Shown: piece after piece, positions 20,783 to 33,218 of the stretch
How positions within the stretch are numbered: the stretch's first letter is position 1
Layout: each line of letters opens with the position of its first letter
From: Massospora cicadina
Taxonomy: Eukaryota > Entomophthoromycota > Entomophthoromycetes > Entomophthorales > Entomophthoraceae
Length of the DNA: 64,000 bases
NCBI GenBank assembly: GCA_022478985.1
Contig: JAKSZP010009202.1
Span: 310,001-374,000 of the forward strand
Direction of reading: 5' to 3'
Made by a program: the position numbers and the translations under genes
Notes under the pieces: model-generated
The model's input: only the letters and a program-made list of their open reading frames with translations
What the model was told of the DNA's origin: nothing
Database searches by the model: none

Positions 20783-21967
20783 ATGGCGTTTTCTTTTTTA
20801 GCTCCAAGTAGAGTTGTTTCTGCTTCGATGAAATCTCGGCTACATTTTTCTGTAAAGAAAATTAAGATTGAGCATCTTCAAACGGCCAATTTCAATACAC
20901 TGTGTTCAACCTTAAGAAATACCGGGGCTGGTTCGCTTCCTGAGATTTTTGAAACTGGGCCGGATCTTCTTCAGGTTGATATCAAATCACCCGCTTTTGT
21001 TGCGCTACTTGCTCGGCTCAAAATCTCATTTACGGATCCCTCGATCCTTCGACAAGTTCTCACACACAAATCATTCATGTCGGGGCGAGTGGCAACTAAC
21101 GAGCGTTTACGGTATTTAGGTATTTTGAGATGTAATGATAATCTAAATCTGTAAGGCATGAAGGTGATTGACTTGTATGCTGCTGAATACTATCACATCA
21201 AATACCCTCACATTCCTACTTCAACTATAGAAAACGTCCTTCGACTGCACTATAGTACTTATTCACTTGCCAGTATTGCTATGGCATTTGGTATGGATCC
21301 TTTAATTAGATTTAAGCTGGACCAAACTGAGGATGACAAAGCTGCGGGTATTCGTAAAATTCAAGGCAAGTGTGTCCAAGCTCTGGTCGGCGCTATTTAT
21401 CACGATAAGGTAGTTAGAAGGAAGATGTTTGCTAATTTGGTATAAAGGGCGCCAAAGAAGCTAGGGATTTCATTCACAGCTATCTCACTTCTCGTGACAT
21501 TGACCCCGTTGAGCTTCTTCCTCTTGAAAAGCCAAGGCAATCTCTTTCCTGCCTTTTAAAATTCATGGGCAAGGAACCTTTGGTTTCGCGGTAGCTTTGT
21601 TCTTGCTCTTTTTAGCTGACTATCTTTTAAAGTCTCCTTAAAGAAACTGGTCGTACCTCTAATAGTCCAATCTTCATCGTTGGTGCATTTTCCGGAACTG
21701 TTAAGCTTGGCGAAGGTAAGCTTAACGTAGTTATGTATTGACTGCCTCTTTTTAGGCTATGGAAGCTCCCTCAAGATGGCTGAGTTTAGAGTAAGTCAAA
21801 AAACCACATTAGCGTATTGATTGTTTTAGGCCTGCCGCGACGCAATAATACGGTATTTCGCAAAGGAGCTTAAAGATTTCAAGTTTCCGTCTGATATGGA
21901 AGGAGTTGATGATGATAGCGTCACCTTTTTCCCGACAAAGCTGCACGACTCTCCCACTCGCGTCTAG
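20783..21967 (+). CDS. Mitochondrial large-subunit ribosomal protein mL44 (Mrpl3 family), six exons
   Basis: Exons: 20783-21119, 21156-21409, 21448-21590, 21633-21715, 21756-21790, 21830-21967. All junctions keep frame, giving 329 codons plus TAG. The five introns are 36, 38, 42, 40 and 39 bases, each GT...AG. The first 30 residues are basic with no acidic residue before position 29, like a mitochondrial targeting peptide. Residues about 75-200 form an RNase III-like fold; its signature reads NERLRYLGMKVIDL, so the catalytic Asp of NERLxxLGD is replaced, as in ribosomal rather than nuclease members. Residues about 220-300 form a double-stranded-RNA-binding domain (VSRLLKETGRTSNSPIFIVG, GEGYGSSLKMAEFRA). 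Role by family: structural protein of the mitochondrial 54S subunit near the exit tunnel. A-rich AATAATAAAAATAA after the stop may serve polyadenylation. This is the only intact host gene in the window. Confidence 0.92.
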
Positions 21968-23670
21968 TTTGTGCGCCATTCTAAATAATAAAAATAACAG
22001 CCCAACTAAACAATCACTCTGCTCTACTTGCTGCTTTAGTTATACTTTAAGCAACCAATATCTTAGCAAAATATCTAAGTCTCTAGCGTGGTTTTATATT
22101 CAAATAATAACTTTGCGATTTAGAATAAAATCAGACATAAAAATTCACGTACTATAAGAGTAAAATATGTTACTTAACCATATGGTTTCTCTATAAATTT
22201 AAGTTGTAATAATGTTTTCACAGGCTTATGATCATTTCACTTTACCTATAGCACATGATATAAAGCTTTTGAGTCGATTCATGTACCACTTTTCTGGTTT
22301 TATAAGCTTTTCTTGGACTTTATCAATCTGTGTTATTAAAAATAAGAGTGCTAACTAGATACTTATTGTATACAGAAACTTAGTAATCGTTGCGTTTATA
22401 AAGCTAGAGTAGTCATAATAGTATTACAGCTATCAAGTCAGAAAACATTTTTGATATTTGTTTGATGTGTATACCATATTTTTGTCTCCAATCCACTCAT
22501 TGAAGATTATACTATAATGATAGTGTATCGGCTAAACTAAGTGCATCAAAACTTGAAGATATAAAAGTACAATTTGTTTTGGTGCAACTTCTACTTTATT
22601 GTTAAGTACATACTGAAACTATCGGATTTAAAAAGTAATATGGTCCATCAGAAATGCTTGATCTATTAATGAAAATCTAGCCTTTTAGGGCGTTATCGCG
22701 GTTGTAGGCTCTACTATTTTCTTTTAGTATAGAAACGTTCTGATTTAGGGAATATAGAACAAAGTTTAATCTTTTTTAAAAAGTTTGATGCACTTATAGT
22801 CCATGTTCGATAGTATGACTTGTAATTAGTTTTTCAAGAAAAAAGTACTTATGAATTAGTTTAAGCAAAAGTAGAACTGAGCGTTTATTTAGCTTTTATA
22901 ATATTATTCCTTATTTTCTACTAAATGTCATTGTTTTATATTATAGCCTAAAAGTAATCAGTAAGTTTTTCTCGGTCAGATAACTTTTTGCTTTTTCCCA
23001 TTTTCTTATAAACTTTTATTTGCTAAGTGTACTAAGTTTACCAATGATAGCAAAAGCCTTGCCATAAGCTTACAGAAAACTGACTTGTTGATTGTAATGT
23101 AAAACCCAACCTTTTGCATTATTATATTTTAAACTAGTAATGTAATAAAAAAATGAACTTCTGTTTTAACTACAAAGACAATAAAGATGAATTTTAGTAT
23201 GATTTACTTTGTGAAGTCAAGATCCGAAAATAATGGTACGCTTGGTAATTTCAAAAACATAGCCTTTGTTTTTATAAAAAAACTCATGTATAATGGCTTA
23301 TTTGATAACCTCTATTAACACAAAAAATTATATAGATATGTAAATTATAAATGTTCATGGCTCCATGTGGCTCTATTGATGAAATGCATTGAATTTCAAG
23401 AAAAAGTGGTTGAATAAGTATAGTGTCATGGCTGAAGTATCAGATTAGTATTATTAATTAAAATAAAATTTTGTCAAAAGCCATTTATTGGTATATCAAA
23501 AGATATAATATTTCATACATTTTATTTTATCTACTGCTCTCAATCGGATAATTAAAATGTTATAAATATTAATTGCTCAAGGTCCAAAGGTTTAACTCAA
23601 TTCACATCTTGAACCTATAAAGTAGATTTTGAGTTTCATATAAGTTTCATAATTTCAACAGCTCAAAGTC
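21968..23670. other. AT-rich intergenic region, nothing recognised
   Basis: Contains the presumed mL44 3' UTR at its left edge. No frame, repeat or RNA gene I can support in the rest. Confidence 0.5.
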
Positions 23671-23685
23671 ACAATATACATGTAA

Positions 23686-25578
23686 AATTTTAAATTTATT
23701 TGAGGTATGCCAACCAGGGGATGGACAATACTGAAATCAAAATAAAAAAACTGATCAAAGATGAACGGAAAGAAATAAAACTACTAATCAGGCGGGGAGC
23801 GGAAACTGCTAACCCACCATGGCAGAGGGTGAGGGGGTTGGTCTTCAGAAAAATGCACCCTGATCATGGGATTTAGATTAAAGTAGCAGATCAAAGAAGA
23901 GAGCCAGGGCATTGGAGCATCCACGTAGTGGGGGTGGAAGTCAGTGTAGTACAAGTTTTCCACCTCCTCATTGAGATTAGCATGGTAAAGCGCTTCAACA
24001 AATGCCATGACAAGAATTTCAGCTTCTTTGCGGGCTTCAGGAAGTTGGGAAAAAAGGGATATACTGTGCTGGGTGATTTTAGCTGAAGGGTTGAATTTGG
24101 CAAGTGTTGTGACATTCTGACAGCAACTTCAGCATCATCAAATAACTTTGAGATGTTGCTGTATGTAGATTCAGGGAAGTTGGGGTTAAGAAGAGGGTGG
24201 GCAGGCCATACTGGAACTGAGCCACTGATTGGGCCACTGCTTTGCATAGAGTTGGGCACTGAGGAGAGGCTACCGCAGCTAAGGTGAGCTGGTGGTCACT
24301 TTGGTAGGAGGCTGCATTGGGCAGAGGAGTGAAATGTCTGGGGGGTGGGGTTTCATCAAAGTCAGAAAGGAAAAATTTGGCCTGACCATAATTGTATTAG
24401 CTAAGAGGTTGACTGGAATGCTCACTAATGAGAACGTTACCTGATTCATCAACCTCCACCAATAGGTCCCATAGATTTTGGTTCATGAGAATAGTGGCAT
24501 TAGAAGTTGGGTGGGTGCTTGGGTGCAAAGGGTGGTCCAAGCCTGGCTCTGATTGGCTATAGTGGGTTTAGGTGGGAGAATATGGCTGGAAGATTTGGGG
24601 GGCTAATTTCCTATTCTGGCCCATTGAATGAGAGTGGAGGGTGAGAGGGGGCAGCAAAGTGCCCCATACAGGACCTGCGGAGGGGGGCTCTGAAGCTGCA
24701 TCAGTGGAAGTGGCATGTGGGCAAGCTTTTTTTGCATGGTTGAGCCTAAAGCAGAGGGGACAAATCTGCCAACCATTATTGACCTGAGCCCAAAAGAAAT
24801 GCTCTGGTGCTGCTGTGACACTAGTATGGGGGGATTTGGTGGGCTATGGCAGGGTAGTGTGGGATGATGGTGGCAGTTGCATGAGGGGCAGCGAGGCACT
24901 CCACACCAGAGGGTACTGCAAAGATGAGGTTGGGCTGAGTGCCATAAGCCATAAGCCCTGTGACCAACTGGTCATATAAAACTTGGGGCAGGAGGTGGGA
25001 CAGGAGATTCTCAAATGACACCACCAGGGTGGTGTCCAAAGGGAGGCAATTATGGGTAGTGGGAATAGGGGTATTTTTGTAAATTAAAGGAGTTATTGCC
25101 ACCGCTGCAGCATCCTCCTCTGTTTGGAACCTGATATCAAAGTAGCCCTTAAATGGGTGGAAGTCAATAAAGCCAGCCAGCATGAAGGCCACAATGGCTA
25201 GGTCAATAATTGCCTTGTCAGCATATGGGAATAAACGCCTGTAGTCAACGTGGAGGCAAAATTGAATGGCAGAATGAGGGAGGATGAGTGGATGGGGGCA
25301 AGAAGGGTGGATGCACACCAGGTGGAGCGCTAAGTCCTGTGGGGAGATAAATCGGCCAGACAAGGTGGGTGGGCTGTTTGAGCCCATCTGAACGTGTTTG
25401 CCCGCTGGGCAGAAAATGCTAGGTGGTGGAGCACCTCTGCCCCACACTGGGGTGGCAGGCAGTGGATATGAGGACATCAAATAGGAAATGGGCATGGCCA
25501 GATGGCAGTGGATAAACAAACTTTTTTAAATAAATCACTCAAAAGTGAGATTGAGCGGAAAGAAGTCTAACAAGTTCT
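23686..25578 (-). mobile_element. ORF1-only LINE derivative B1 (half-LINE), with 15-bp target duplication
   Basis: A discrete minus-strand element of 1893 bases flanked by identical ACAATATACATGTAA (23671-23685 and 25579-25593). From its 5' end (25578, ACTTCTTTCCGCTC) it has a short leader, one ORF1-like frame set, then a 3' end at 23724-23705 reading CCATCCCCTGGTTGGCATAC followed by an AAATAAATTT tail. No endonuclease or RT lies between. B2 (39800-41735) has the same architecture, and a third copy starts at about 63868. The long target duplication shows insertion by target-primed reverse transcription, presumably with enzymes of a LINE sharing its 3' tail. Confidence 0.8.
23784..25519 (-). 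pseudogene. ORF1-like protein of B1, broken
   Basis: The first part (25519-24821) is a 232-codon open frame with YADKAIIDLAIVAFMLAGF, FKGYFDIRFQTEEDAAAVAI and TTLVVSFENLLSHLLPQVLY. This corresponds to the RNA-binding core of LINE ORF1. Further pieces continue in other frames (24899-24603, 24259-23891, 24008-23784). The last ends with a Pro/Ser-rich tail matching PSPSAMVG of B2. B2 at 40069-41590 is the clear homologue. No intact zinc knuckle is visible. Confidence 0.65.
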
Positions 25579-25593
25579 ACAATATACATGTAA

Positions 25594-27905
25594 GTAGTTT
25601 TCTATAGGTTAATTTATATTGTAGCTTATTTAGCTTATGCACTTCTTCATTAAAATGTAATTGTATATGTAAACCCAGATTATGCTTTGAATTATAGAGC
25701 TTCATAAATATACTTTTAAAATTGAGCAATGGATTTCTGAAAAGAAACTTTAGGCATAATTAGTTTTCTACCAGAATTTCATTCTGAAATGATGTACATC
25801 TATTTGTATTTTTATATTGTATTCTATAGCTTTACCAAACCTCTTTAAAACATTTAGGCTTTCAGCTTCCAATAAGATTTTATAAATTCACTCTAATAAG
25901 ACAGAGATTTAGTTTTACAAGTGCTTCTAAGTTAGTAAGGAAGCTATAGCATTCTAACCCTATATGCAACCTCACTATAAATTGCACATATTAAGTAGAG
26001 CATTGATCCAGAGTTAATGACCATTTTAGGATGGCTAACCTTAGAGTAGAATTTTTATTATAGAGCAAAAAACAATCATGAACAGATAAGTTTTGGTTAT
26101 GTTTATAAAGATGTATTTTATAAAATTTTAAAGCAACCCTAAAACTTGATTGCTTTCATTTATTATCCTACTTAGCATAAAACCTCTTTCTCATGTATCT
26201 AAGTTAGCTAACTTATTTCACTAAATATCCATTTCTGAACTAGCAATTATATCACATTATTATATATGAATAAAGTCATAGATTTTAAAACCTGATACAA
26301 TTATTAATTACACGCTAAATTTCACACCCAATAAGATACAAGTACATATATAGATACATATGAGTCTTAGGTAGCTTATTATAAGGAAGAAAGAAACATA
26401 AGATTAAATGTTATTTGTGATATAGGAATAAAAACTTGTTTATTTGATATGATAAAGCACTGCGTTAAACCCCATAGACAGTTTATTAATATAAAAAATA
26501 AAATTAAGATGTGCTATTTGATCTAGTGTTAACCTTTGTATGCTTCATGGAAGTAGGAGTAGTAAATCAACCAAAACCCCACTAAAAGTCAAAACCACTA
26601 CTTGCTCTGTATGATAGAAAGCTTACATATAGTGTAAGATATTTGTCAATTTAAACTACCAGACTTAAAAAACTTAGCTATTTGTGTAAAGATTAGAAAG
26701 TTTCTAGAAGTGAAGATAATCAATATTTACTTCCTACATGAGCAGCGTAGGCATCTCTTACAAAATAATCCTGTACTGTTATTGCTACAGATATACCAAA
26801 AGAAAATTTTTCAGATGATAAATGAAATTATCATATATACCTTTATTTTTTTGTTGAGCATCTAAATAGCTGTTTGTAATGGAGGAGTTTAATTTATGCA
26901 TTTGCATTGTGTATACCCAATTGTTTTTTTAAAAATGTTAGTCATTTACTAATGAGCGTGAAATTGTTATATAAGATGAGATCTGGTGCTTTTTAAATGA
27001 TAATGCAATTATTTACTCATATGGTAAACATAAAAAACTTGTTTTACTGTTATGAAGGAAGATAAGTCTCTAGATCATTTATATATATTCACAAGTACCC
27101 ACTTCAGAAAATATGAGGGGCTTTTTATTGCCACAGATGCTAAAGGTCTCAGAAAGGGCTTAATTAACGCTGAGCTTTATAAACCTCTACATTCAAATTA
27201 GTAGTATTGAGAAGACAACTTAATTAGTAAATTATATGTAAGTGTAATAGTACTTAGTTTATAGAGATAACTATAGGTTCTATAAATAGTATATACTTAG
27301 ATTGAGGATTTAATGTAAGGAGTAAACAAGGTATATGGTGCTATGTAATCCTAGGATACAATGAATATGGTATTCTATATGTCTATAGTTTTTTATTATA
27401 TTTTAAAGAAGTTCTAAGTATAGATGAAATTACATCATAATAGCATAAATTATTATCAATTATTTAAGAATTTTAGAGATATCAGTAAAAGATACTTTTT
27501 TCTTACCATTTTATATATTGTATAACTTTTTTTCAATATTTTAAATTACTTAAACATCATAAATTATGATATAGTCATAAACTTTTTGTTTAGTTATATA
27601 AAAATCAGCTATCAATATCAGAGTAATTTAAATGTCCCCTGCCTTGAGCAGTTAATGACCAAGTATATTGCACTTTTTTAGTGATATAAAATATTCTGGA
27701 TTGTTACTGAAGTCCTGAAGCTATATTAAAAGGTAGTAGGTATTAAAGACTCAACTAAATTATGAAAAGCTATAACATATTCTATCTATATAAGGTTTCT
27801 GACATATGAGAAGTTAGTTTTGTGAACTTTTTATTTAACAAGAAAGTGATAGCACAAAATGAACCAAAGTATGACTTTATAACATCAGCATTTGGGGATA
27901 GCATG
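25594..27905. other. AT-rich region without recognised features
   Basis: Very AT-rich, dense in stops in all frames; no gene, RNA or delimitable transposon seen. Confidence 0.5.
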
Positions 27906-27959
27906 TGAGAGAATTTGGTTAATTTAATTTATTGTGGGGAAGGATGACCATGGGATGGA

Positions 27960-30900
27960 CACTTCCAAATATGACCCAAAAGAGATAAAGCTTAGTAACA
28001 GGGAAGGCACCCCAGAGAAGCGATGCTATCTCTTGTTGCCAGCGGGAACGCCACTATGGGGAAGGGGAGGGAATGTGTGAAGGGGCCATAGCCACAAACT
28101 GAACACGTGTGGAGGAAAGGGTCTGATTTGATGAACCAAACTGGGAACCAGGAGGAGACCAGCTGTCAGCAATGCGGTAGGAGGTACCCAAACATCCACG
28201 CTTGAAAGTGGTCCACCAAATGAGACCAGAATCTGTGGACAGCTTCTGGGAGGGTGGGGAGGAGCCTGCAATGGCATCCAAGACAATCGTGTGGTTGGTC
28301 CACATGGCGATTGCAACCACCAAAGCATGGAAGGAGGGTGAAAGGGGGAGGCCATTGATAAAGCAAACATATCCCTTGACAGACTGAAGGGATGTGTTTG
28401 ATCCTGGCCCAGCAGACGTTGAACTTCGCGCCATATCACTTTAGAGGTAGGACACTTCTCCAGGCGGTGGAACAGCGTTCCATACTGGCCACACATGACA
28501 CAGGATGAGTGTAAAGCGTTAGAGCGCTCAGCTGTATGATACACCCACCTCAGGCAGCGCCACACATGGGAGCGGATTTGAGGCTGCAACAGAGGATGGT
28601 GTGCATATTTCCAGATAGTTTTTTGGGTCTCAATGGAGTATGGGATGTCCATCATGTCCAGGTAGTCCACACTGGATAGGACATGGGGTCGTGTGGGGAT
28701 CACGCCATTTTGGATGGGTAGCCCCTGTACCTCTTATGTGAACTGAGGAGAGGGGCGGCCTCTTCAGGTTGTATGTATGCTAATACAAATTCTCCACTCA
28801 GCGCTCCTCATGGAGAGGAGGATTCGTTTGTAGTGGGTTTTGGTACCATGAGGGCCTGTGGCCGATGAGTGTGAAGCCAGGTATTTCATCAGGGAGTGGG
28901 GGTTTGATGGATTGTTGAGGCCCAAGGCGCGGGAGAAGTTGGAGCAGGCCACGTGGGACCAGTGTTGGGAGGGGAGCATAAGGACAATGAAGGCCACTAT
29001 CCAGGTACCCAAAATCTTGGCAGCATGGGCTCTGAAGTCAAGCAGACCCATGCCACCATGATGATAAGGGCCAAACATGACCTCTAGCCATACTGGTGGA
29101 GGGAGGCCTGACCAAAGCCATCCTTGCAGTAGGGCATACAAGGATTATGAAGAAGCTTGGGGAGAAGGGGATGGCGTGGGCTCCAAACCAGACTTTGGAG
29201 AGGAGCATAGAGTTGGCTAAAACAACCCTGCCAGTAAGGGAAGTAGGGTGGGCTCTGAGAGAGGCGATTCACTTCGTCACATTGTCTAGAATATGGCTCT
29301 CCATTACTGCTGATGCATATCCACCTGCCTCCACCCACACGCCCAGATGGCGGACCAGCCCTATGGTAGGGCGCGGCACAAAGGGGAGCACCATGGGGCG
29401 GTGTGGGCTGAGCTGGGATGGCGAGGATGTGTGCAAGCAGATGGGCCAGGTTGGGAACTAATTGCTGGGGCCCAGCAGTTCTGAGACTAACCAAGGAGGA
29501 TGATTTCGGTTTTGGAAGCGTTCAGTGCCGCGTTGCTTACCCAGGAATACTCATGGATGAGAGCTTCAAGTGCGCATGCATCTTGACTATAAGACACCCC
29601 AACCACACAATCATCTGCAAACGCCATCCTCTTGACTGGGGCTTGGCCTGGAACATGAAACCCAGTGAGCTGGGCATTCACATTTCGAAGTAGTGGGTCA
29701 AGGCTGAAGTTGTATAAGAGTGGGCTAAGGGGGTCCCCTTGTCACAAGCCCCTTTGAGGGCGGAATACTTCCGTTAGAAAGCCTGGGCCATGCACTGCCA
29801 TTGTCGCAGATTCCGTGAGCAGCATTACCCAGTTGATGAAGTGAGGGGGTAAGTGGAATTGATGGAGGCAGGCCCTGAGGTAGTCCCAGTTTACTCTATC
29901 ATAGGCCTTCTGTTGGTCCAAGAATACAAGTGCCCCAGAGGCTGTGGAATGACATGCATTATCCACAGAGTGCACGTTATCCCAAATTGACCTTCTGGGT
30001 ATGAAACCAAATTGTTCTGGGGAGATGGTGGCAGATGCTACAGTCCCTAAACGGTTAGCCATGATTTTTGTTAAAATTTTAGTATCCGTGTTGGTTAAAG
30101 AAATGGGGCGCCAGTTGGCTAAGTCTAGCTTATCCCCTTTCTTGAAGAGTGTGACAGTAAAGGCCTCTTGTCCTCCTAGTAGGAGTCACATATCCAACAG
30201 GCTCTGGTTAAGTGAGGCGAGCAACAGTGGGGATATATATTTGAAGTACTTTATGTAGAATTCATATGGGATGCTATCTGGGCCTGGGCATTTCCGGATA
30301 GGTGCACCGCGGATGGCTGTCCATAATTCGTTCAGAGTAATCAAATTCATTATTTCTGGGTATTGGGAAATGGTGCAGATGTGGGCTCAGTCGAGAAATT
30401 CCGCCACTTCAGCTGGCTGAATTGGATTGGATCAGTATAACTCAGAGTAATACTTCTGTGTTTTGATTGCCACTTCAGCTGGCATATCCGCAATGGAATC
30501 ATCTGATCTTTGCACCTGTGTGCAGGCCACACTCTGGCATGGTGCAAAATTTTTTTAAAAAAATATGCGGTGCACTTGTTGCCCTTTGTGATGCATTTGG
30601 CCCTGTATTTAACACAAAACCAATATTTGTGTTGCCTTTTGAGCGCGTTGAGGTGGGCAGCTGCCTCTGCCTACTTCCAACCCCATGCAGGGCTGTATCC
30701 TGTAGCTGGAATGTTGGACTCCAGGTGTGCCAACTCTGCCAGAGCGCGTGAAATGACAGCTGATGTGGCTCATGAGCATCTGGAGGAGAGGTGGCGAGAG
30801 TGGCAGATGGTATCCTCTTTGAAGGTTGCCCATATGGAGATGGGGTCCGCGCAAACCAGTGTCACAAACTCTTTTGCCAAAGTTGCTGATTCCACCCATG

Positions 30901-31687
30901 TGGAAAATCCTGGCGACATGAGTTTGGGGGGGCGGAGCTTGCACCAATGTGGGGCCTTAGCCACTGTGGTGGGTAGGTGGTAGGTTATTGAGACCAGTCA
31001 GTGGTCAGAGAATTCCATTTTTGTTGTTTTGAAGTGGGAAATGTGGGGTTGGAATTTCGCTGGCGTAAGGATAAGGTCAATGTGGGACATGGACCTTAAT
31101 TGGCTGTTGTGGACATGGGGGTGCATCATGTTTTTGAGCAGCAGGGCATGCCGCAGCAGCGCATCCATTAACCCAAGGGTGGCTTTTAGAATGTGCAGTT
31201 CTACGTGACCCTGGGGGGCTTGGGATGAGGAAGGCTACTGGTCCGTTGGTATGTTTAGCCAACAGTTCATGTCGCTGACTATGAAAGAGTCTGGGGGTAG
31301 TGGGAGGGATTTGACCAATGAGAAAAATTCCCAACACTCTCATGCACCATTTGGGGCATAGATGTTGATGATATCATGTGCCACGTCAGCCTACAAGAAA
31401 GTGACAATGAGGACTTGGCCATTGAGGAAGGTTTCTGACAATAAAAATTTGAAGAAATTGTTTCTCCAAACAAGCACCCCACAGTGCTCTGACCAAAAGG
31501 ATAGGGATGGGAGGAGCATGGTTTTCCAAGCCTCCTCAGAACCTCATGGACAGTGGGACTCCTGGATGGCCAGGATATCCACAGGTAAATTTTTTTGTAA
31601 AAAACTCAGTTTCCTAGCCCGGGATGGCAAGGCCTTGAGTCCAGCGATATTCAACGTCCCTAAAGTGAAGGTTTCCCCCAATGCACC
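27960..31687 (-). pseudogene. LINE C ORF2: endonuclease, reverse transcriptase, C-terminal Cys/His motif
   Basis: Endonuclease motifs in order: TLNIAGLKALPSRARKL (about 31655), DILAIQESHC (31575), DIINIYAPN (31370), SDMNCW (31270), SHIDLIL (31090) and SDH (31010). RT: QFGFIPRRSIWDN (30010), FLDQQKAYDRVNWDYL with the motif A Asp (29910), then AFADDCVVGV, the active-site box, near 29610. Downstream is GGMGLLDFRAHAAKILGTWI (29050). The C-terminal motif CVMCGQYGTLFHRLEKC (C-X2-C-X7-H-X4-C) is near 28490-28440, typical of Tad/R1-clade LINEs. Several frameshifts and stops break it, although the visible catalytic Asp pair is kept. Confidence 0.88.
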
Positions 31688-33000
31688 TTAGGTGCGAGGG
31701 GGTGGGCACCTGGGCCCACTAGCCTCCTCTAGATCCCCACAGGCCTTCACGGCAGCATGAGTGTTAGCAGCAACGCTATCAGGATTTTTGTTAATTTTTG
31801 TGGAAAGAGTTGCGTTGGCTTTTGCCTTTGCTTTTTGTTTCCCCGACGTTGGATGAATTTTTTGCAGTGTGGATGAGTTTAGTACACCATCGAGTGGGGC
31901 AAAATCTTTTTTTTCAGGTAGGTTAAAGGCTAAGTCGGTTTCAACCAGAGCTTGGTTGCAAAGATTGGGAGAATTTGAGTCACCCATCAGATCCTCAGAT
32001 TGGGTGGCCCATTTGGTATGGGCTTCCCAATCTGATTGGTTGATGGATTCTCAAGTTGCTTCCACCATGAAGGTTTCAATGTCCTCCTGGCGTTGGGAGT
32101 GTGGGATAATGGTGGTGGCTTTGGCCACTTCCTTGGCCGCGGCCCTGCGGGCCTGCATGGCCTTCTTCTGCTCTTGCATGGAGATAGGCTTTACCAGTAG
32201 GTAGCAGCCTTATGCTCCCCACAGGAAAGCCTCTTTGGTGCTTACAATTGGTTCATAGTGCGCCTCTCCGCTGGCCATAGCTGCCAATGGGTGCTCTTGG
32301 AATGTGACGCCCTCCTTGGTGGGGCATATGTGTGCCTTATGGCCAAACGTGTCACAGTGGGTGCAGATGGGGGGGCGCGCTGTCTATGGTCACCCGGAAT
32401 GGGTGGGTGGTATGTCCTTCAATATTAATAAAAGTGGAGTGCAGGATCTGGGTTAGGTCCTTTGTGATCTCCTCAGTCAGGGTCAGAACTGCAATGGCTT
32501 TGCCAGTGCACAGGTGTGGCATCAGCGTAAAGTGTTGCATTTCAAAAGATTGTATTTCACCATAAATGGTGAGACCATCCTTCAGGTATTGTTCCAAAAT
32601 GTCACGTTTTACCGTAGTAGGCAAAAAGTCAAACGTGAGGAAAATTTGATTGGATTTCGTCCATCTGGTGCATTTGGTTTTGACAAACCGTTGCCCTTTA
32701 GGGAGGTCAATCACTACGTGCACTGCAGCAGCCTCAGCTGCTGCCTCTTTGTTTTCAAAACCTAGGTCCAGCCAACTGCATGACATGGAGTGAGGTGCAA
32801 TGTACACCGCAGTCAGGAAAAAGGTGTGCACATCTCCACAAAATTTTTCCCATAAAGCCATTTGTTGGATGTCCAGAAACATGCAGACTCCATATTCCAC
32901 TGGCAAAAGTGGCTGGGAGTGCAGCGTGTTGATGTACTGGTTGCATCGTGCTTGCCATGTGAGGATTTCTGGGGAAATAATAACTGCCAGTTTTTTTAAA
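31688..33000 (-). pseudogene. LINE C ORF1 (CCHC RNA-binding protein), few breaks
   Basis: The main open frame (32906-32352) includes SCSWLDLGFENKEAAAEAAA, LPTTVKRDILEQYLKDGL and LCTGKAIAVL. The reading continues through the zinc knuckle CTHCDTFGHKAHIC (about 32370-32330), a Lys/Ala-rich helix (MQEQKKAMQARRAAAKEV) and a tail ending PPPRT at 31688. Three or four stops or frameshifts separate these pieces. Expected role: binding LINE RNA in the ribonucleoprotein. Confidence 0.8.
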
Positions 33001-33218
33001 ATTTTTGTCTATTCCACCAGTTTCTCTGGGGTATTTTTGAACGTTGGAGGCCACAGGTCTTCCACCTGCTCCTCTTACCTTACTTGCTCAACTGCTCCCT
33101 GACATAGGCGCAAACTAATCTCCTCTGTGAGATTATCAAACTAGATTCAGACTTGAATTGAATAGGTTGCAAAAGTGATTGCAATGAGAGAGAAAAGTTT
33201 TATATGAGAGAATTTGGT

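Larger units (their letters stand above)
27920..33204 (-). mobile_element. LINE C (Tad1/R1-like), full length but mutated, 14-bp target duplication
   Basis: Bounded by identical TGAGAGAATTTGGT copies (27906-27919 and 33205-33218). Minus-strand order: 5' UTR (33204-about 33000), ORF1, ORF2 with endonuclease, RT and a C-terminal Cys/His motif, then a 3' end with CCATCCCATGGTCATCCTTC and an AATAAATTAAATTAA tail. It is 5285 bases, the most complete LINE here and a useful reference for the A and D copies. Confidence 0.9.

Noticed and set aside
21120..21155. Alternative shorter intron starting at 21132
   Set aside because: It would leave only about 24 bases and insert residues into the conserved LG-MKVIDLY stretch; the 36-base intron restores the family sequence.
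30467..30983. Long plus-strand frames across 30.4-31.0 kb
   Set aside because: They lie antisense to the endonuclease-RT part of LINE C, which explains the sequence; low stop density reflects the GC-richer LINE.
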